From Rhodopirellula sp. (GTDB lineage Bacteria > Planctomycetota > Planctomycetia > Pirellulales > Thermoguttaceae), in the NCBI GenBank assembly GCA_012728855.1, contig JAAYEH010000593.1, positions 1 to 34,677 on the forward strand: 34,677 nucleotides of DNA, read 5' to 3'. The notes under the pieces are model-generated. The model was given only the letters and a program-made list of their open reading frames with translations, was not told where the DNA came from and made no database searches. The position numbers were made by a program, and so were the translations under genes. Positions 1 through 8,624 of this stretch are shown here, in pieces (position 1 is the first letter of the stretch; each line of letters starts with the position of its first letter).

Positions 1-162
1 CCGGCGCTCTGCTTCGTCCAACTGCCGCTGTGCTTGCTCCGCGTGTGCTTTGCTGATGGCGAGCTGCCGATCACATTCCGCAGTCTGGCGATCCCACTCG
101 GCCTGCTGCCGTGCCGACACCTCCAACTGCTTCTCGTATTCAGATTTGCGAAACAGAGCCAT
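1..162 (-). CDS. Coiled-coil protein, N-terminal fragment (cut by window edge)
   Basis: An open frame starts with ATG at 162 on the minus strand and runs off the left edge, giving 54 residues without a stop. It begins MALFRKSEYEKQLEV and is then almost entirely Gln, Glu, Arg, Ala and Lys in heptad-like spacing. That is the look of a long alpha-helical coiled coil. There is no signal peptide or membrane segment in the visible part, so a cytoplasmic structural or scaffold-like protein is likely. No convincing Shine-Dalgarno sequence lies upstream. It shares orientation with the unknown gene at 370-768, 207 bp upstream, so co-transcription is possible. The family is not recognised. Confidence 0.55.
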   Translation of the reverse strand, partial: MALFRKSEYEKQLEVSARQQAEWDRQTAECDRQLAISKAHAEQAQRQLDEAERR

Positions 163-369
163 TTGTTCAATCCAGCGAGAGGGTACTGCAACTCACAATC
201 CGCTTTCCCGACCGGCCAACGGTACCGCTGCCCGACGCCGCCGTGGCGACCGGGGCAGCCTTTCAATCTCCAGTCAATTCTACCACCCGCCCGGGTCGGC
301 ACCACAGGGAAGGCGTTCGCCGCACGGATGCGGCGACTTAGCGGGCAGCGAATGTTGGCGACCATGCTG

Positions 370-768
370 TCACCAAACTTCCAGCCGGAATCCTGCTCCC
401 TTCTCAGACGCCAACACCAAGCAACGGTACAAGCTCTTCAGGTCCTCGATAACCGCCTCTGAATCCACAAGTCCACGTGCGATTGTCGCATTGGCTTCAA
501 GGATACGAAGCAAGCCCGCGATGGACCTGAGCCCCTCTGCCGACGAATGCCATACGTAGTCCTCATTGAGCAACTGTTCCACGTTCTCCACTTCGTCGAG
601 AGAACCGCCAGGAATGTTGCCATAGAAGCCGGTGAATGGCTTCAGTCCCTCAGCCGTCGCAATCTCGTCCAACCGGTCCGCGTTGATGACCAGCGTGCTG
701 CCATCCGAATCAGCGAAGTCGGCGGTGTCGATCTGCGGCTCGAATGCTGGGAACAGCCCTACGCCCAT
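370..768 (-). CDS. Hypothetical protein, about 132 residues
   Basis: The frame opens further upstream to 1089, but the extra N-terminal residues are Arg- and Cys-rich and look like out-of-frame noise. Protein-like composition starts at the ATG at 768 (MGVGLFPAFEPQID). The protein is acidic, soluble and mixed alpha/beta by eye, with a helical C-terminal half rich in Leu, Ala and Glu, ending EKGAGFRLEVW. There is no signal peptide, membrane helix or cysteine motif. Size and acidity recall small immunity-type or DUF proteins, but that is only an impression and no family is recognised. It sits between a coiled-coil gene and an integrase remnant, all on the minus strand. The stretch 769-1052 shows no gene. 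Confidence 0.5.
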   Translation of the reverse strand: MGVGLFPAFEPQIDTADFADSDGSTLVINADRLDEIATAEGLKPFTGFYGNIPGGSLDEVENVEQLLNEDYVWHSSAEGLRSIAGLLRILEANATIARGLVDSEAVIEDLKSLYRCLVLASEKGAGFRLEVW

Positions 769-1052
769 AGATCGTTTTCGTCTTCGGCCAACAGTTGTTC
801 TTTCGCTCACCTTGTCGCAAAGTGGGAGTTTGACGGGAAAGGCAACCAGATCGGGCGGTCGTCCTTCCACCAAATCTCCCCGGCAATCATACCAGCATCC
901 CGCCAGCTTGGCAACGCCTTTCCCGCGGAAGAATGGCTGGCGGGCGCGAATTCCATGCTTGCCACATCCGCTCGCGCAGTCCGTCTGCGCTTCGCCCTCT
1001 GGGCTGCCGCGGCAAGATCGCTGCGCGACCGAAAATGTTCGGCCTGCGTGCC

Positions 1053-1751
1053 TTATCCGGTGCCCGTCCGCGCACGCGACTGCTTCCACGCCAGATAACG
1101 CCGGCCAATGTGCTGTTGCAACAGGTGATAGAATTCCGGCGACTCAATCCGTGCTCGCTGCGCGGCGGTCAGCGCACACAACGGCCTTTCCCACTGTTCC
1201 AGCGGCGGGACTTCGAGCGTTATCCAGCCCGGTCGAGGTTCTCGCACGACGATTCCTTCCAGAAAGACATAGCGATCAAGGTTCTGGATCGAAAGCTTGA
1301 CGCTCGCCGCCTGCGGTTCCCCTGCGATCTCTCGCAGACAAATCTGCATCCGGCCCACCGGCTTCGGCGGTGCGGGAGCCGGCAGTCGCGGCGCAGAGGG
1401 TTTCGGCTGCCCGGTCAGTGCGTCCAGTGGGCTCTGGAGTTCCTGCTGCTTCGGCACCGCGACATGCGTGTAGATCTTCGTTGTGTCCAGCTTCACGTGC
1501 CCAAGCAGTTCTTGGATAAACCGGATGTCGGTGCCCCGCTCGAGCATGTGCGTCGCGAAACTGTGTCGAAGGCAGTGTGGACCGGCCACTTTCCCGATCC
1601 TCGCGATTTTCATCGCTCGCTTCATCACTCGCTCCGCCGTCCGCGGCGAAAGATGCCTGCCCGAACGCTCGCCGGGAAAGACGTATTCTTCCGGTGAAAA
1701 CGTCTTTCGAAGCTCGAGAAGCAACCCCTCGAAACATCGCGGCAGCATCAC
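1053..1751 (-). pseudogene. Integron-type tyrosine recombinase, 5'-truncated, with C-terminal extension
   Basis: Counted from the GTG at 1751 (ATG at 1748 also possible), the 232 residues contain the catalytic domain of a tyrosine recombinase. Visible are H59-x-x-R62 in the HCLRHSFATHML box, H85 in LLGH, and the nucleophile candidate Y94 in KIYTHVA. The KDRQVMLPR stretch at the start and QSPLDAL after the tyrosine are typical of integron integrases (IntI-like). The N-terminal DNA-binding domain and the first catalytic arginine are missing: in the same frame only about 25 more codons precede 1751 before the TGA that ends the FAD oxidoreductase. About 130 residues follow the tyrosine, a Pro/Ala linker and then a compact domain I do not recognise. 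Probably an inactive remnant; expression from GTG 1751 cannot be excluded. Confidence 0.75.
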
Positions 1752-1826
1752 CTGCCGATCTTTCCGGCAGTTCGGGCAATTGACCGAAGAGGTGGATCGG
1801 TTGAGAGTGCGGAGCGCGTGCCGCCG

Positions 1827-3236
1827 TCACGTGGAAACGGCCACACCCTGGGATTTCAGAGCAGACTGCAATTGGCCGATGTCTACCTGCCGAAGCGCAA
1901 CGCGATGCCCAACGGCCAACGCCGCCGCGTTGCCGGCCGCTTGTCCGAGCGTCATCATGGTGCGGCTGAGCCGGCAACTTGAGGCGGCGATGTGCGAGAA
2001 ACTGGCGGCCCGGCTGGCAATCATCAAGTTCTCCACTCCCCTGGGCAGCAGGCACCGGTACGGCACGCCGTACGGTCCGTTGGGCACTTCGTAGAGCCGC
2101 CCCTTGCTGCCGTGAATGTCGACGGCGTGATCGCTGATGGCGATGATGTCGTTATGCCCCTGGCCGGACACTCCCGCCTGGCAGTCCTTTTCGTTGAGCA
2201 CGTAGTCGCCGAGAATCCGCCGCGTCTCCCGCACTCCGATCCGCGGCGCCACGCCGACGATCGCCCAGGTGGCAAACCCTTTGCCGCGGACGTGACGCGT
2301 CCAGCGCGAATCGTCGTCGGCCGGCAGTCGCTGCAGCCAGTAGAAATGCTCCAGCACGCGGCGATGGGCTTCGCGCATCAGCTCGCTGTACTCGGTCTGG
2401 ACGATGGCGTTTCCATCGATCATGCCGACCGGGTTCAAGAGCAGATCGCCGTTGGCCATCTCGACGATATGCACCGGTTTGCGGCAGATCCCTTCTTCCA
2501 CACCTTTCGGCAAGTAGGGTTTCTGTTGCACGCCGGTGTCGGCGATGCGGTAGCAAAGCGTGAGGCCGTTGAGATGCAGTCCCGCTTCTTCCGGCGCGGT
2601 CGGCTCGCCGTAGCGGGATTTCGGGTCTTCGCCGATGTGGAAGTCGCAGCCGACATCGACGGAGAGGTCGCCGTCGGCGGTGCCGTCGATGAAGACGTCG
2701 GCGGCGATCGAGAGGCGCTTGCCCGCAAACCATGCCTCCACCGCCACGATCCTGTCGTTCTCTCGGCGAGCGCGAAAGTAGGTGGTTCCCAGCAACACAC
2801 GGCAGCGGCCCGTCGCTTCGAGCATCTCGCGGGCGGCGTAGTTCAGCGCCCGCGGCTCGAACGGCAGCCCGCGTCCGCCGCGTCGCATCGCCCCCTCGCC
2901 GTAGTCCGGATAGGTAACCGCCAACGGGTCTTCTTTCATCGATTCGTAAAGTTCGCGCGGGATGCCGTCGGCGCCGGAGACCGGCTCCCAGGAATGGACC
3001 CAGGCACAGGTCGAGGTTCCACCCAGGATCGACTCTCGCTCGAGTAGCACGACATCCGCACCCGCCCGCGCCGCCGCCAGCGCCGCGCCGATGCCGCCGC
3101 TGCCGCCGCCGACCACGCAGACCTGGGTGCGGAGTTGCTCCTCCGCTGCGTCTTTTGCCAATGCGGCAGGCGAAGCGCTGAATCCGGCGGCAGCGCCCAA
3201 GAGGATCCTGGTTGCGTCGCGTCGCGTGAGTTGCAT
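1827..3236 (-). CDS. FAD-dependent oxidoreductase, Tat-exported (FAD_oxidored family)
   Basis: The 469-residue protein starts at ATG 3236, with a GAGGAG Shine-Dalgarno sequence upstream. The first 28 residues form a twin-arginine signal (TRRDATRILLGAAAG, then a hydrophobic run and ALA), so export as a folded, cofactor-loaded enzyme is likely. Residues 39-68 are a classic Rossmann dinucleotide fold with GGGSGGIG at 43-50 and an acidic end (LLERE). A second FAD motif, FIDGTADGDL, follows in the middle. The C-terminus (LGQAAGNAAALAV) matches the FAD-dependent oxidoreductase group common in planctomycetes and Bacteroidetes. The substrate is unknown; sugar or polyol oxidation is a guess. It is divergent from the sialate esterase, with 247 bp between them. 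Confidence 0.88.
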   Translation of the reverse strand: MQLTRRDATRILLGAAAGFSASPAALAKDAAEEQLRTQVCVVGGGSGGIGAALAAARAGADVVLLERESILGGTSTCAWVHSWEPVSGADGIPRELYESMKEDPLAVTYPDYGEGAMRRGGRGLPFEPRALNYAAREMLEATGRCRVLLGTTYFRARRENDRIVAVEAWFAGKRLSIAADVFIDGTADGDLSVDVGCDFHIGEDPKSRYGEPTAPEEAGLHLNGLTLCYRIADTGVQQKPYLPKGVEEGICRKPVHIVEMANGDLLLNPVGMIDGNAIVQTEYSELMREAHRRVLEHFYWLQRLPADDDSRWTRHVRGKGFATWAIVGVAPRIGVRETRRILGDYVLNEKDCQAGVSGQGHNDIIAISDHAVDIHGSKGRLYEVPNGPYGVPYRCLLPRGVENLMIASRAASFSHIAASSCRLSRTMMTLGQAAGNAAALAVGHRVALRQVDIGQLQSALKSQGVAVST

Positions 3237-3483
3237 GGTCTGTGTCTCCTCGGTTCTGGCAAATCGGCAAGAGGACTCAACCCGCGTGCCACACCAGCGA
3301 GTCTTTCGAAATCGCCCGCAGCCAATCAGTATCGGCTTCGCATCGATGCCCGTCAACTTTCCTAACTTCGCCTTCGGAGTGGACTGGACGCGAGGACTAC
3401 CGTCGCAGACAATAGATCGCGTTCGTAGCGTCGACGCTTTGCGAGCCGACGAACTCAGCCCAACCCCATAGGAGACGACCCCC

Positions 3484-5676
3484 ATGTTCTGCCGGCGATC
3501 TATACGGACAACGCTCACCGCCATCGCGATTCTCTTTTTCGGCTTCGCCCCGACTGACGTCAGCGCCGAAGTGCGTCTCCCCGGTATCTTCGGCGAGCAC
3601 ATGGTGCTTCAGCGCGATGTGAAATTGCCGGTCTGGGGATGGGCCGAAGCGGGCGAAAAAGTCTCGGTGCGTATCGGCGATGCCGCGATCGAAACGACGG
3701 CCGACGCCGCGGGGAAATGGAGCGTCCGACTCCCGGCTCTCGCCGCCGGCGGGCCGTTGACGCTGGAGGTCCGCGGCACAAACACGATTGTGCTGGAAGA
3801 CGTGCTCATCGGCGAGGTATGGCTCTGCTCGGGCCAGTCCAACATGCAATGGCTGGTCAACCAGAGCCAGAATTTCGAGGAGGAACAGGCCGCCGCCGGG
3901 CATCCGCGAATTCGGCATATCACGATTCCACGGGTTGCTCAACCGTTTCCGGTCGACGACGTGCGGGCTGACTGGGAGGTGTGCAGCCCGGAAACGGTGG
4001 GCGGGTTCTCCGCGGCCGCCTACTTCTTCGGTCGCACGCTGCATCAGGAGTTGGACGTGCCGATCGGCCTGATCAATTCCTCCTGGGGCGGCACGCGCAT
4101 CGAACCTTGGACCCCGCCCGTGGGATTTACGCTCGACGAAGCCCTCGCCGATATCCACAAGCAGGTGTTGCTGACCGATCCAAGTTCGGACCTTTACAAA
4201 GAAAGCCTCCGCAAGTACATGGGCGACGCGGCGGGCTGGCTGAAAACGGCCGAGGAGGCGATCCGCGAGGAGAATGTGCTCGAGCCGATGCCCGCCTACC
4301 CCCAGGAGCTTCGTCCCTTTACCAGCCACCAGCAGCCGACGATGCTCTACAACGCCATGATTCACCCGTTAGTGCCTTTCGCCATTCGCGGCGCGATCTG
4401 GTATCAAGGCGAATCGAACCATACGGAGGGCAATCTCTACGCCAAGAAGACGCTGGCGCTCGTCGGCGGCTGGCGGAAGGTCTGGAACCAAAACGAGCTT
4501 CCCCTCTATTACGTGCAAATCGCGCCCTTCCAGTACGGTAATGAAAATCCATTCATTCTCGCGGAATTCTGGGAGGCTCAGGCCGCGGCGCTGGCCATTC
4601 CGGGCACCGGCATGGCCGTGATCAACGACATCGGCAACCTTGCCGACATCCATCCCAAGAACAAGCAAGAGGTCGGCCGGCGCCTGGCCTTGCTGGCCCT
4701 GAAAAACACCTACGGTCAAAAAGACCTCGTCGCCTCCGGCCCCACATTTCGTTCGATGGAGATCGACGGCCGACGGATCCGCATCCACTTCGACCATACC
4801 GGCAGTGGGCTGGCCTCGCGCGACGGCAAACCGCTGAGCCATTTTGAACTCATCGGCGAGGACACAGATTTCGTGCCGGCCGAGGCGGTGATCGAGGGGG
4901 ACTCGGTCGTGGTTTCCTCCCCGAAGGTCGAGAAACCGATGGCGATCCGTTTTGCCTGGCACAAGCTGGCCGAGCCGAATCTGATGAATAAGGAAGGACT
5001 GCCGGCCGGCGCGTTCCGGGCGGGCGAAGTGCCTCAACGCGACTACTTGGCGCTGAAGGTTCCCGAAGCCAAGCAGTACCAACTTGTGTACGAGCTGGAT
5101 CTGGCGAAGCTCGGCAGGGAGATTGCCTACGATCAGGATCTCCGCGATCGCATCACCGCCCCGTTCGATCGCGTCGCATATTTCCTGGAGCTTCAGAAGC
5201 CGGGCGAGGAGGTTCAATGGGTGTACGTGTCGATGGAACCTTTCAGCGACGATCTGGCGAAGATCGGCATGCCGGCGTTGGCAGCGAAGGCCAGATTCCA
5301 GCAGCGCGTGGCCGGCTTGAACGTCTTGTCGAACGTCGAGGGGATCGCGACGGGTGAGGGACTGACGGGCGGCAACATCGAGTTCTGGTCTGGCAACTAC
5401 GGCCCGCCCAATGCGGCCAAGATCCCCGGCGCCTCCGATGCGCTGTGGGACTTCGGCGACGAGTTCGCGCCGCCCGAGGACGGCTACGGCTGCATGCAGG
5501 TCCACAACCACGAGGCAGGGCAGACGATCTTCGCGATCAATCAGTGGAAGGGGGCCGCCAGCGCCGACGTCGGCATCGGCAATAGCGAGGGGAAGACCCG
5601 CGACTGGACCTTCGTCGGCAACGCCGGCCAATACATCGTGAAGAAGCTCCGCGTGCTGGTGCGACCATCGAAGTAA
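3484..5676 (+). CDS. Sialate O-acetylesterase (SGNH family), secreted
   Basis: The 730-residue protein has an N-terminal Sec signal (positions 1-28, ending DVSA) and a GGAGA ribosome binding site about 10 nt before ATG 3484. Residues 30-110 form a beta-rich N-terminal domain (MVLQRDVKLPVWGWA). The SGNH esterase follows: block I GQSNM with the nucleophile Ser at about 119, block III-like WYQGESN at 306-312, and the catalytic His in DIHPKNK at about 390. The family removes O-acetyl groups from sialic acids or other sugars. Residues from about 510 to 730 are an extra C-terminal region not needed for the SGNH fold; it contains a further beta-rich stretch and an NHEAGQTIFAINQW segment. Its role is unknown, perhaps carbohydrate binding. 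A palindromic repeat starts directly after the stop. Confidence 0.9.
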   Translation: MFCRRSIRTTLTAIAILFFGFAPTDVSAEVRLPGIFGEHMVLQRDVKLPVWGWAEAGEKVSVRIGDAAIETTADAAGKWSVRLPALAAGGPLTLEVRGTNTIVLEDVLIGEVWLCSGQSNMQWLVNQSQNFEEEQAAAGHPRIRHITIPRVAQPFPVDDVRADWEVCSPETVGGFSAAAYFFGRTLHQELDVPIGLINSSWGGTRIEPWTPPVGFTLDEALADIHKQVLLTDPSSDLYKESLRKYMGDAAGWLKTAEEAIREENVLEPMPAYPQELRPFTSHQQPTMLYNAMIHPLVPFAIRGAIWYQGESNHTEGNLYAKKTLALVGGWRKVWNQNELPLYYVQIAPFQYGNENPFILAEFWEAQAAALAIPGTGMAVINDIGNLADIHPKNKQEVGRRLALLALKNTYGQKDLVASGPTFRSMEIDGRRIRIHFDHTGSGLASRDGKPLSHFELIGEDTDFVPAEAVIEGDSVVVSSPKVEKPMAIRFAWHKLAEPNLMNKEGLPAGAFRAGEVPQRDYLALKVPEAKQYQLVYELDLAKLGREIAYDQDLRDRITAPFDRVAYFLELQKPGEEVQWVYVSMEPFSDDLAKIGMPALAAKARFQQRVAGLNVLSNVEGIATGEGLTGGNIEFWSGNYGPPNAAKIPGASDALWDFGDEFAPPEDGYGCMQVHNHEAGQTIFAINQWKGAASADVGIGNSEGKTRDWTFVGNAGQYIVKKLRVLVRPSK

Positions 5677-5775
5677 GCCTCTGTTCGGAAACGGGGACTG
5701 GCTCCCGGACGTTGTGTTTGCGGTTGTGTTGTTATACAAGATGTAGGGTGCCTGTCCCCGTTTTCGGACAGAGGC
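5677..5775. repeat. Palindromic element A (REP-like), abutting a stop codon
   Basis: The left arm 5677-5706 and right arm 5746-5775 are inverted copies of about 30 bp with four mismatches; the outer 22 bp differ at two positions. The core of the arms is AACGGGGAC. The left arm begins at the base after the TAA of the sialate esterase gene. The 39-bp spacer is less GC-rich and not palindromic. Intergenic REP-like elements moved in trans by a TnpA(REP)/RAYT transposase have this shape, but no such gene lies in this window. It could also act as an mRNA-stabilising or terminating hairpin, although there is no T-tract. Confidence 0.75.
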
Positions 5776-5782
5776 TGAGAGG

Positions 5783-6052
5783 CTACATCGCCGCTGCCAG
5801 CGACAGGCAACAATGCCCGACCGCCATCGCAACAAAGACCAGATCGGCGGCGGCGCAGACGGAAACAGCCATCGACACCAATCGGCCCCGCGTTCGGCTC
5901 CGAAGCGGTTCGACCTGGTTCATCGTCGGGCATTTCCAAAGGCGAACGCCCCAGATCATCAGCGTTGTGCCCAAGCTTATGGCCAGCAATGTGCCTGCCG
6001 CTGTCGCGACGGCAAAGATCAGGATTATGGAAGGTTCCAACATCGTCCTCAC
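5783..6052 (-). CDS. Putative small membrane protein, about 89 residues
   Basis: The minus-strand frame from GTG 6052 (or ATG 6043) to the stop at 5783 encodes two clear hydrophobic segments. Residues about 8-37 (ILIFAVATAAGTLLAISLG and on) and about 58-88 could both span the membrane, with a short basic loop (RSRTRGR) between them. No family is recognised. In favour: the hydrophobic pattern is clean, and nothing else occupies this 600-bp gap. Against: it is short and the start is uncertain. Its stop lies 7 bp from palindromic element A. No gene is visible from 6053 to 6282, which should hold the promoter of the aldo/keto reductase gene. Confidence 0.45.
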   Translation of the reverse strand: MRTMLEPSIILIFAVATAAGTLLAISLGTTLMIWGVRLWKCPTMNQVEPLRSRTRGRLVSMAVSVCAAADLVFVAMAVGHCCLSLAAAM

Positions 6053-6282
6053 GACAATTATCGATCGAGCGGCCTCCCAGCCCTGAAACGCGACATCCTA
6101 CTCTGTTCATGGCCTTGTACCGCCGGAACCCGACAGCAGAAGCCAGCGGCCAACGAATTCGCGTCACGACGCGGGGGGCCGGTGTGTGAGCGAGACGTGT
6201 GCATCGGTCACGGCCGAAGCCTACACCGCTTGCCCGTTTCATGCTAAACTGGCGCTCTCGACTACTCGAAAAGGGGGAAACC

Positions 6283-7323
6283 ATGCTCTACACGCAACTT
6301 GGGCGTACCGGGCTGAGCGTCAGCCGCCTCTGTCTGGGCACGATGAATTTCGGCGCCGACACGTCGGAATCAGACAGCTTCGCGATCATGGATCGTGCCC
6401 TGGAACTGGGCATTAATTTCTTCGATACGGCGGATGTCTACGGGCGGCCCTTGGGAAAGGGGCTCACCGAGGAACTGATCGGCCGTTGGCTGGCCCAAGG
6501 CGGCGGCCGCAGGGAGCGGATCATCCTGGCAACCAAGGTCTATGGGCCGATGGGGCCGCTGCCGCATCAGCGGGGATTGTCGGCCGCCCACATACGCCGC
6601 GCCTGCGACCAAAGCCTGCGGCGACTCGGCGTTGAAACTCTCGACCTCTTTCAAATGCACCATGTCGATCGCGGCTATCCTTCGGGAATGGCGCCGAAGT
6701 GGATGAACCTCCAGTACATGGACCAGATCGGGGCCTGCGACCACGGGCCGCCCTGGCAAGAGATCTGGCAGGCAATGGACCAGTTGATTGCCGCCGGCAA
6801 GGTCGTGTACGTCGGCAGCAGCAATTTCGCCGCCTGGAATGTCGCCCAGGCCAACACGCTGGCTGACGCGCGGGGCTCCCTTGGGCTGGTCTCCGAGCAG
6901 AGCAAGTACAACCTCGCCACGCGTACGGTTGAACTGGAGGTTGTTCCGGCCTGCCGTGCGCTGGGAGTGGGGATCCTGCCGTACAGTCCCGCCGGAGGCG
7001 GGCTTCTGGCCGGGGCCCTGACTAAGACCAACGAGGGACGCCGTAGCAGCCTTTCTGACGAGTTTCTCGCTCGCTACCGCCCGAAGCTTGAAGCCTACGA
7101 GTCCCTCTGCCGTTCGCTGGGCGAGCATCCGGCTCAGGTGGCGGCAGCGTGGCTATTGCAGCAACCGGCTGTCACCGCGCCGATTATCGGCCCGCGAACG
7201 ATGGAGCAACTCGAAACGAGCGTCCGCGCGCTGGACATTCGCATGTCCGCTGAAATCCTGGCCCGGCTCGACGAAATCTGGCCCGGCCCGGGGAATCAGG
7301 CGCCGGAAGCGTATGCGTGGTGA
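6283..7323 (+). CDS. Aldo/keto reductase
   Basis: The 346-residue protein starts at ATG 6283, preceded by AAGGGGGA six bases upstream. Family members are NADP(H)-dependent carbonyl reductases with a TIM-barrel fold. The catalytic tetrad is visible: D48 and Y53 in FFDTADVYG, K85 in ATKVYG and H126 in LFQMHH. N-terminal YTQLGRTGLSVSRLCLGTM and C-terminal APIIGPRTMEQLE (cofactor-binding region) are typical of the YghZ/Tas-like or IolS-like branch. A stretch at about 128-150 (MNLQYMDQIGACDHGPPW) is longer than in many members and may shape the substrate pocket. It is predicted cytoplasmic. It is followed after 119 bp by serC, which has its own likely promoter, so the two are probably separate units. 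Confidence 0.9.
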   Translation: MLYTQLGRTGLSVSRLCLGTMNFGADTSESDSFAIMDRALELGINFFDTADVYGRPLGKGLTEELIGRWLAQGGGRRERIILATKVYGPMGPLPHQRGLSAAHIRRACDQSLRRLGVETLDLFQMHHVDRGYPSGMAPKWMNLQYMDQIGACDHGPPWQEIWQAMDQLIAAGKVVYVGSSNFAAWNVAQANTLADARGSLGLVSEQSKYNLATRTVELEVVPACRALGVGILPYSPAGGGLLAGALTKTNEGRRSSLSDEFLARYRPKLEAYESLCRSLGEHPAQVAAAWLLQQPAVTAPIIGPRTMEQLETSVRALDIRMSAEILARLDEIWPGPGNQAPEAYAW

Positions 7324-7370
7324 ACGGCTCTGTCTTGGACGTGGGGGGAGGATCGTCGGCAGCCAGGGTG

Positions 7371-7399
7371 TTGGACACCCCCGCGGTTTCGAGTAAACT
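7371..7399 (+). promoter_or_regulatory. Candidate promoter of serC
   Basis: TTGGAC at 7371-7376 and TAAACT at 7394-7399 are 17 bp apart and lie 44 bp before the serC start. A 6-bp hairpin with a 3-base loop (7366-7380) overlaps the -35 box. The match to the housekeeping consensus is modest. Confidence 0.35.
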
Positions 7400-7442
7400 G
7401 TTGGGATCCCTTTCCATCCACAGTACGAGTCAGGAACGAACG

Positions 7443-8540
7443 ATGGCAGATCGCACGTACAACTTTTCGCCCGGTCCCGCAATGTTGCCCCTCTCCGCCC
7501 TCGAGCAAGCGCAGCGCGACTTGCTGGCGCTGCCGGGCGTGGGGATATCGATTCTAGAGATCAGCCATCGCTCCAAGGCGTTTGAAGCGATCATCGAGCA
7601 GGCCGAGGCGAACCTCCGCACGCTGCTGAGCATCCCGTCGAACTATCGCATCCTCTTCCTCCAGGGCGGCGCGCTGTTGCAGTTCGCCATGATTCCCATG
7701 AGTCTGCTTCGCGGGCAGGGCAAATCGGCCGACTATATACACACCGGCACCTGGGCGAAGAAGGCGATGCAGCAGGCCAAATTTCAGGGTGGCGTTCGTG
7801 TCGCCTGGGACGGATCGGCCGCTAGTTTCAAGCGGATGCCTTCGCAAGAGGAGTTGGATATCCGCGGCGGCGCCAGCTACGTCCACATGACCTCCAATGA
7901 GACGATTCAGGGCATCCAGTTCCAGAAGACGCCGGACGCGGGAAGCGTCCCCTTGGTCTGTGACGCCTCGTCCGATTTCCTCAGCCGCCCTCTGGACATC
8001 TCCAAGTACGGCATTCTCTACGCTTGCGCCCAGAAGAACGCCGGTCCCGCCGGCGTGACTGTCATCATCATCCGCGATGATGTGCTTGAGGGCATGCCCA
8101 CCGATCTGCCTTCGATGTTGAACTACAAGGAGTTGGCCGACTCCAAGTCGCTCCTGAACACCCCGCCGACGTTCGCCGTTTATATGGTAAAACTGGTAAC
8201 CGACTGGTTGATCAACGATATCGGCGGCCTGGAGAAGATGCACCGGATCAACCAGGAGAAGGCGGCGCTGCTCTACGAGGCCATCGACCAGTGCAGCGGC
8301 TTCTACGAAGGCCATGCCGACACGGCCAGCCGATCGCTGATGAACGTCACCTTCCGTTTGCCGACCCCGGAACTCGAAAGCCAGTTCGTCAAGGGCGCCG
8401 CCTCGCGCGGCCTGGTTGAACTCAAAGGCCACCGTTCCGTGGGTGGTTGCCGCGCGTCGATCTACAACGCCATGCCGGTTGACGGAGTACAGGCGCTTCG
8501 CGATTTCATGCTGGAGTTTTCCGAGGCCAACGGTCGCTGA
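7443..8540 (+). CDS. serC: Phosphoserine aminotransferase
   Basis: The 365-residue protein starts at ATG 7443 (MADRTYNFSPGPAMLP), with CAGGAACG upstream. SerC is a fold-type I PLP enzyme that converts 3-phosphohydroxypyruvate and glutamate to phosphoserine, the second step of serine synthesis; it also serves pyridoxine synthesis. The N-terminal FSPGPAMLP motif, the GVGISILEISHRSKAF region, and the PLP lysine K198 in CAQKNAGPAG are all present. Length and spacing match the family. The C-terminal GGCRASIYNAMP motif, which contacts substrate, is intact. A good candidate promoter lies upstream, and the DUF1080 gene follows after 84 bp. No serA or serB is nearby. The serine acetyltransferase at 18453 acts further along the same pathway but is not linked. 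Confidence 0.96.
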   Translation: MADRTYNFSPGPAMLPLSALEQAQRDLLALPGVGISILEISHRSKAFEAIIEQAEANLRTLLSIPSNYRILFLQGGALLQFAMIPMSLLRGQGKSADYIHTGTWAKKAMQQAKFQGGVRVAWDGSAASFKRMPSQEELDIRGGASYVHMTSNETIQGIQFQKTPDAGSVPLVCDASSDFLSRPLDISKYGILYACAQKNAGPAGVTVIIIRDDVLEGMPTDLPSMLNYKELADSKSLLNTPPTFAVYMVKLVTDWLINDIGGLEKMHRINQEKAALLYEAIDQCSGFYEGHADTASRSLMNVTFRLPTPELESQFVKGAASRGLVELKGHRSVGGCRASIYNAMPVDGVQALRDFMLEFSEANGR

Positions 8541-8551
8541 CTCGGAATCAT

Positions 8552-8580
8552 TTGAACCCCGCCGGTTTCCCAACTAGAAT
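8552..8580 (+). promoter_or_regulatory. Candidate promoter of the DUF1080 gene
   Basis: TTGAAC at 8552-8557, a 17-bp spacer and TAGAAT at 8575-8580 resemble a housekeeping sigma-70 promoter. It lies 45 bp before the ATG at 8625, inside the short gap after serC. Confidence 0.45.
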
Positions 8581-8624
8581 GGCTTTTTACGGTCATCGCA
8601 CCAAGGTACTGGAGAACCAAAGAG

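Noticed and set aside
547..1098. 183-residue plus-strand frame
   Set aside because: It overlaps the more protein-like minus-strand gene and integrase remnant and lacks any conserved pattern.
1827..1829. Selenocysteine or read-through TGA joining the FAD enzyme to the integrase
   Set aside because: The FAD protein has a normal C-terminus before the TGA and no SECIS-like hairpin was recognised; shared frame is likely chance.
4369..5835. 488-residue open frame on the minus strand
   Set aside because: It is antisense to the sialate esterase gene and has the His, Arg and Leu-rich noise typical of high-GC shadow frames.
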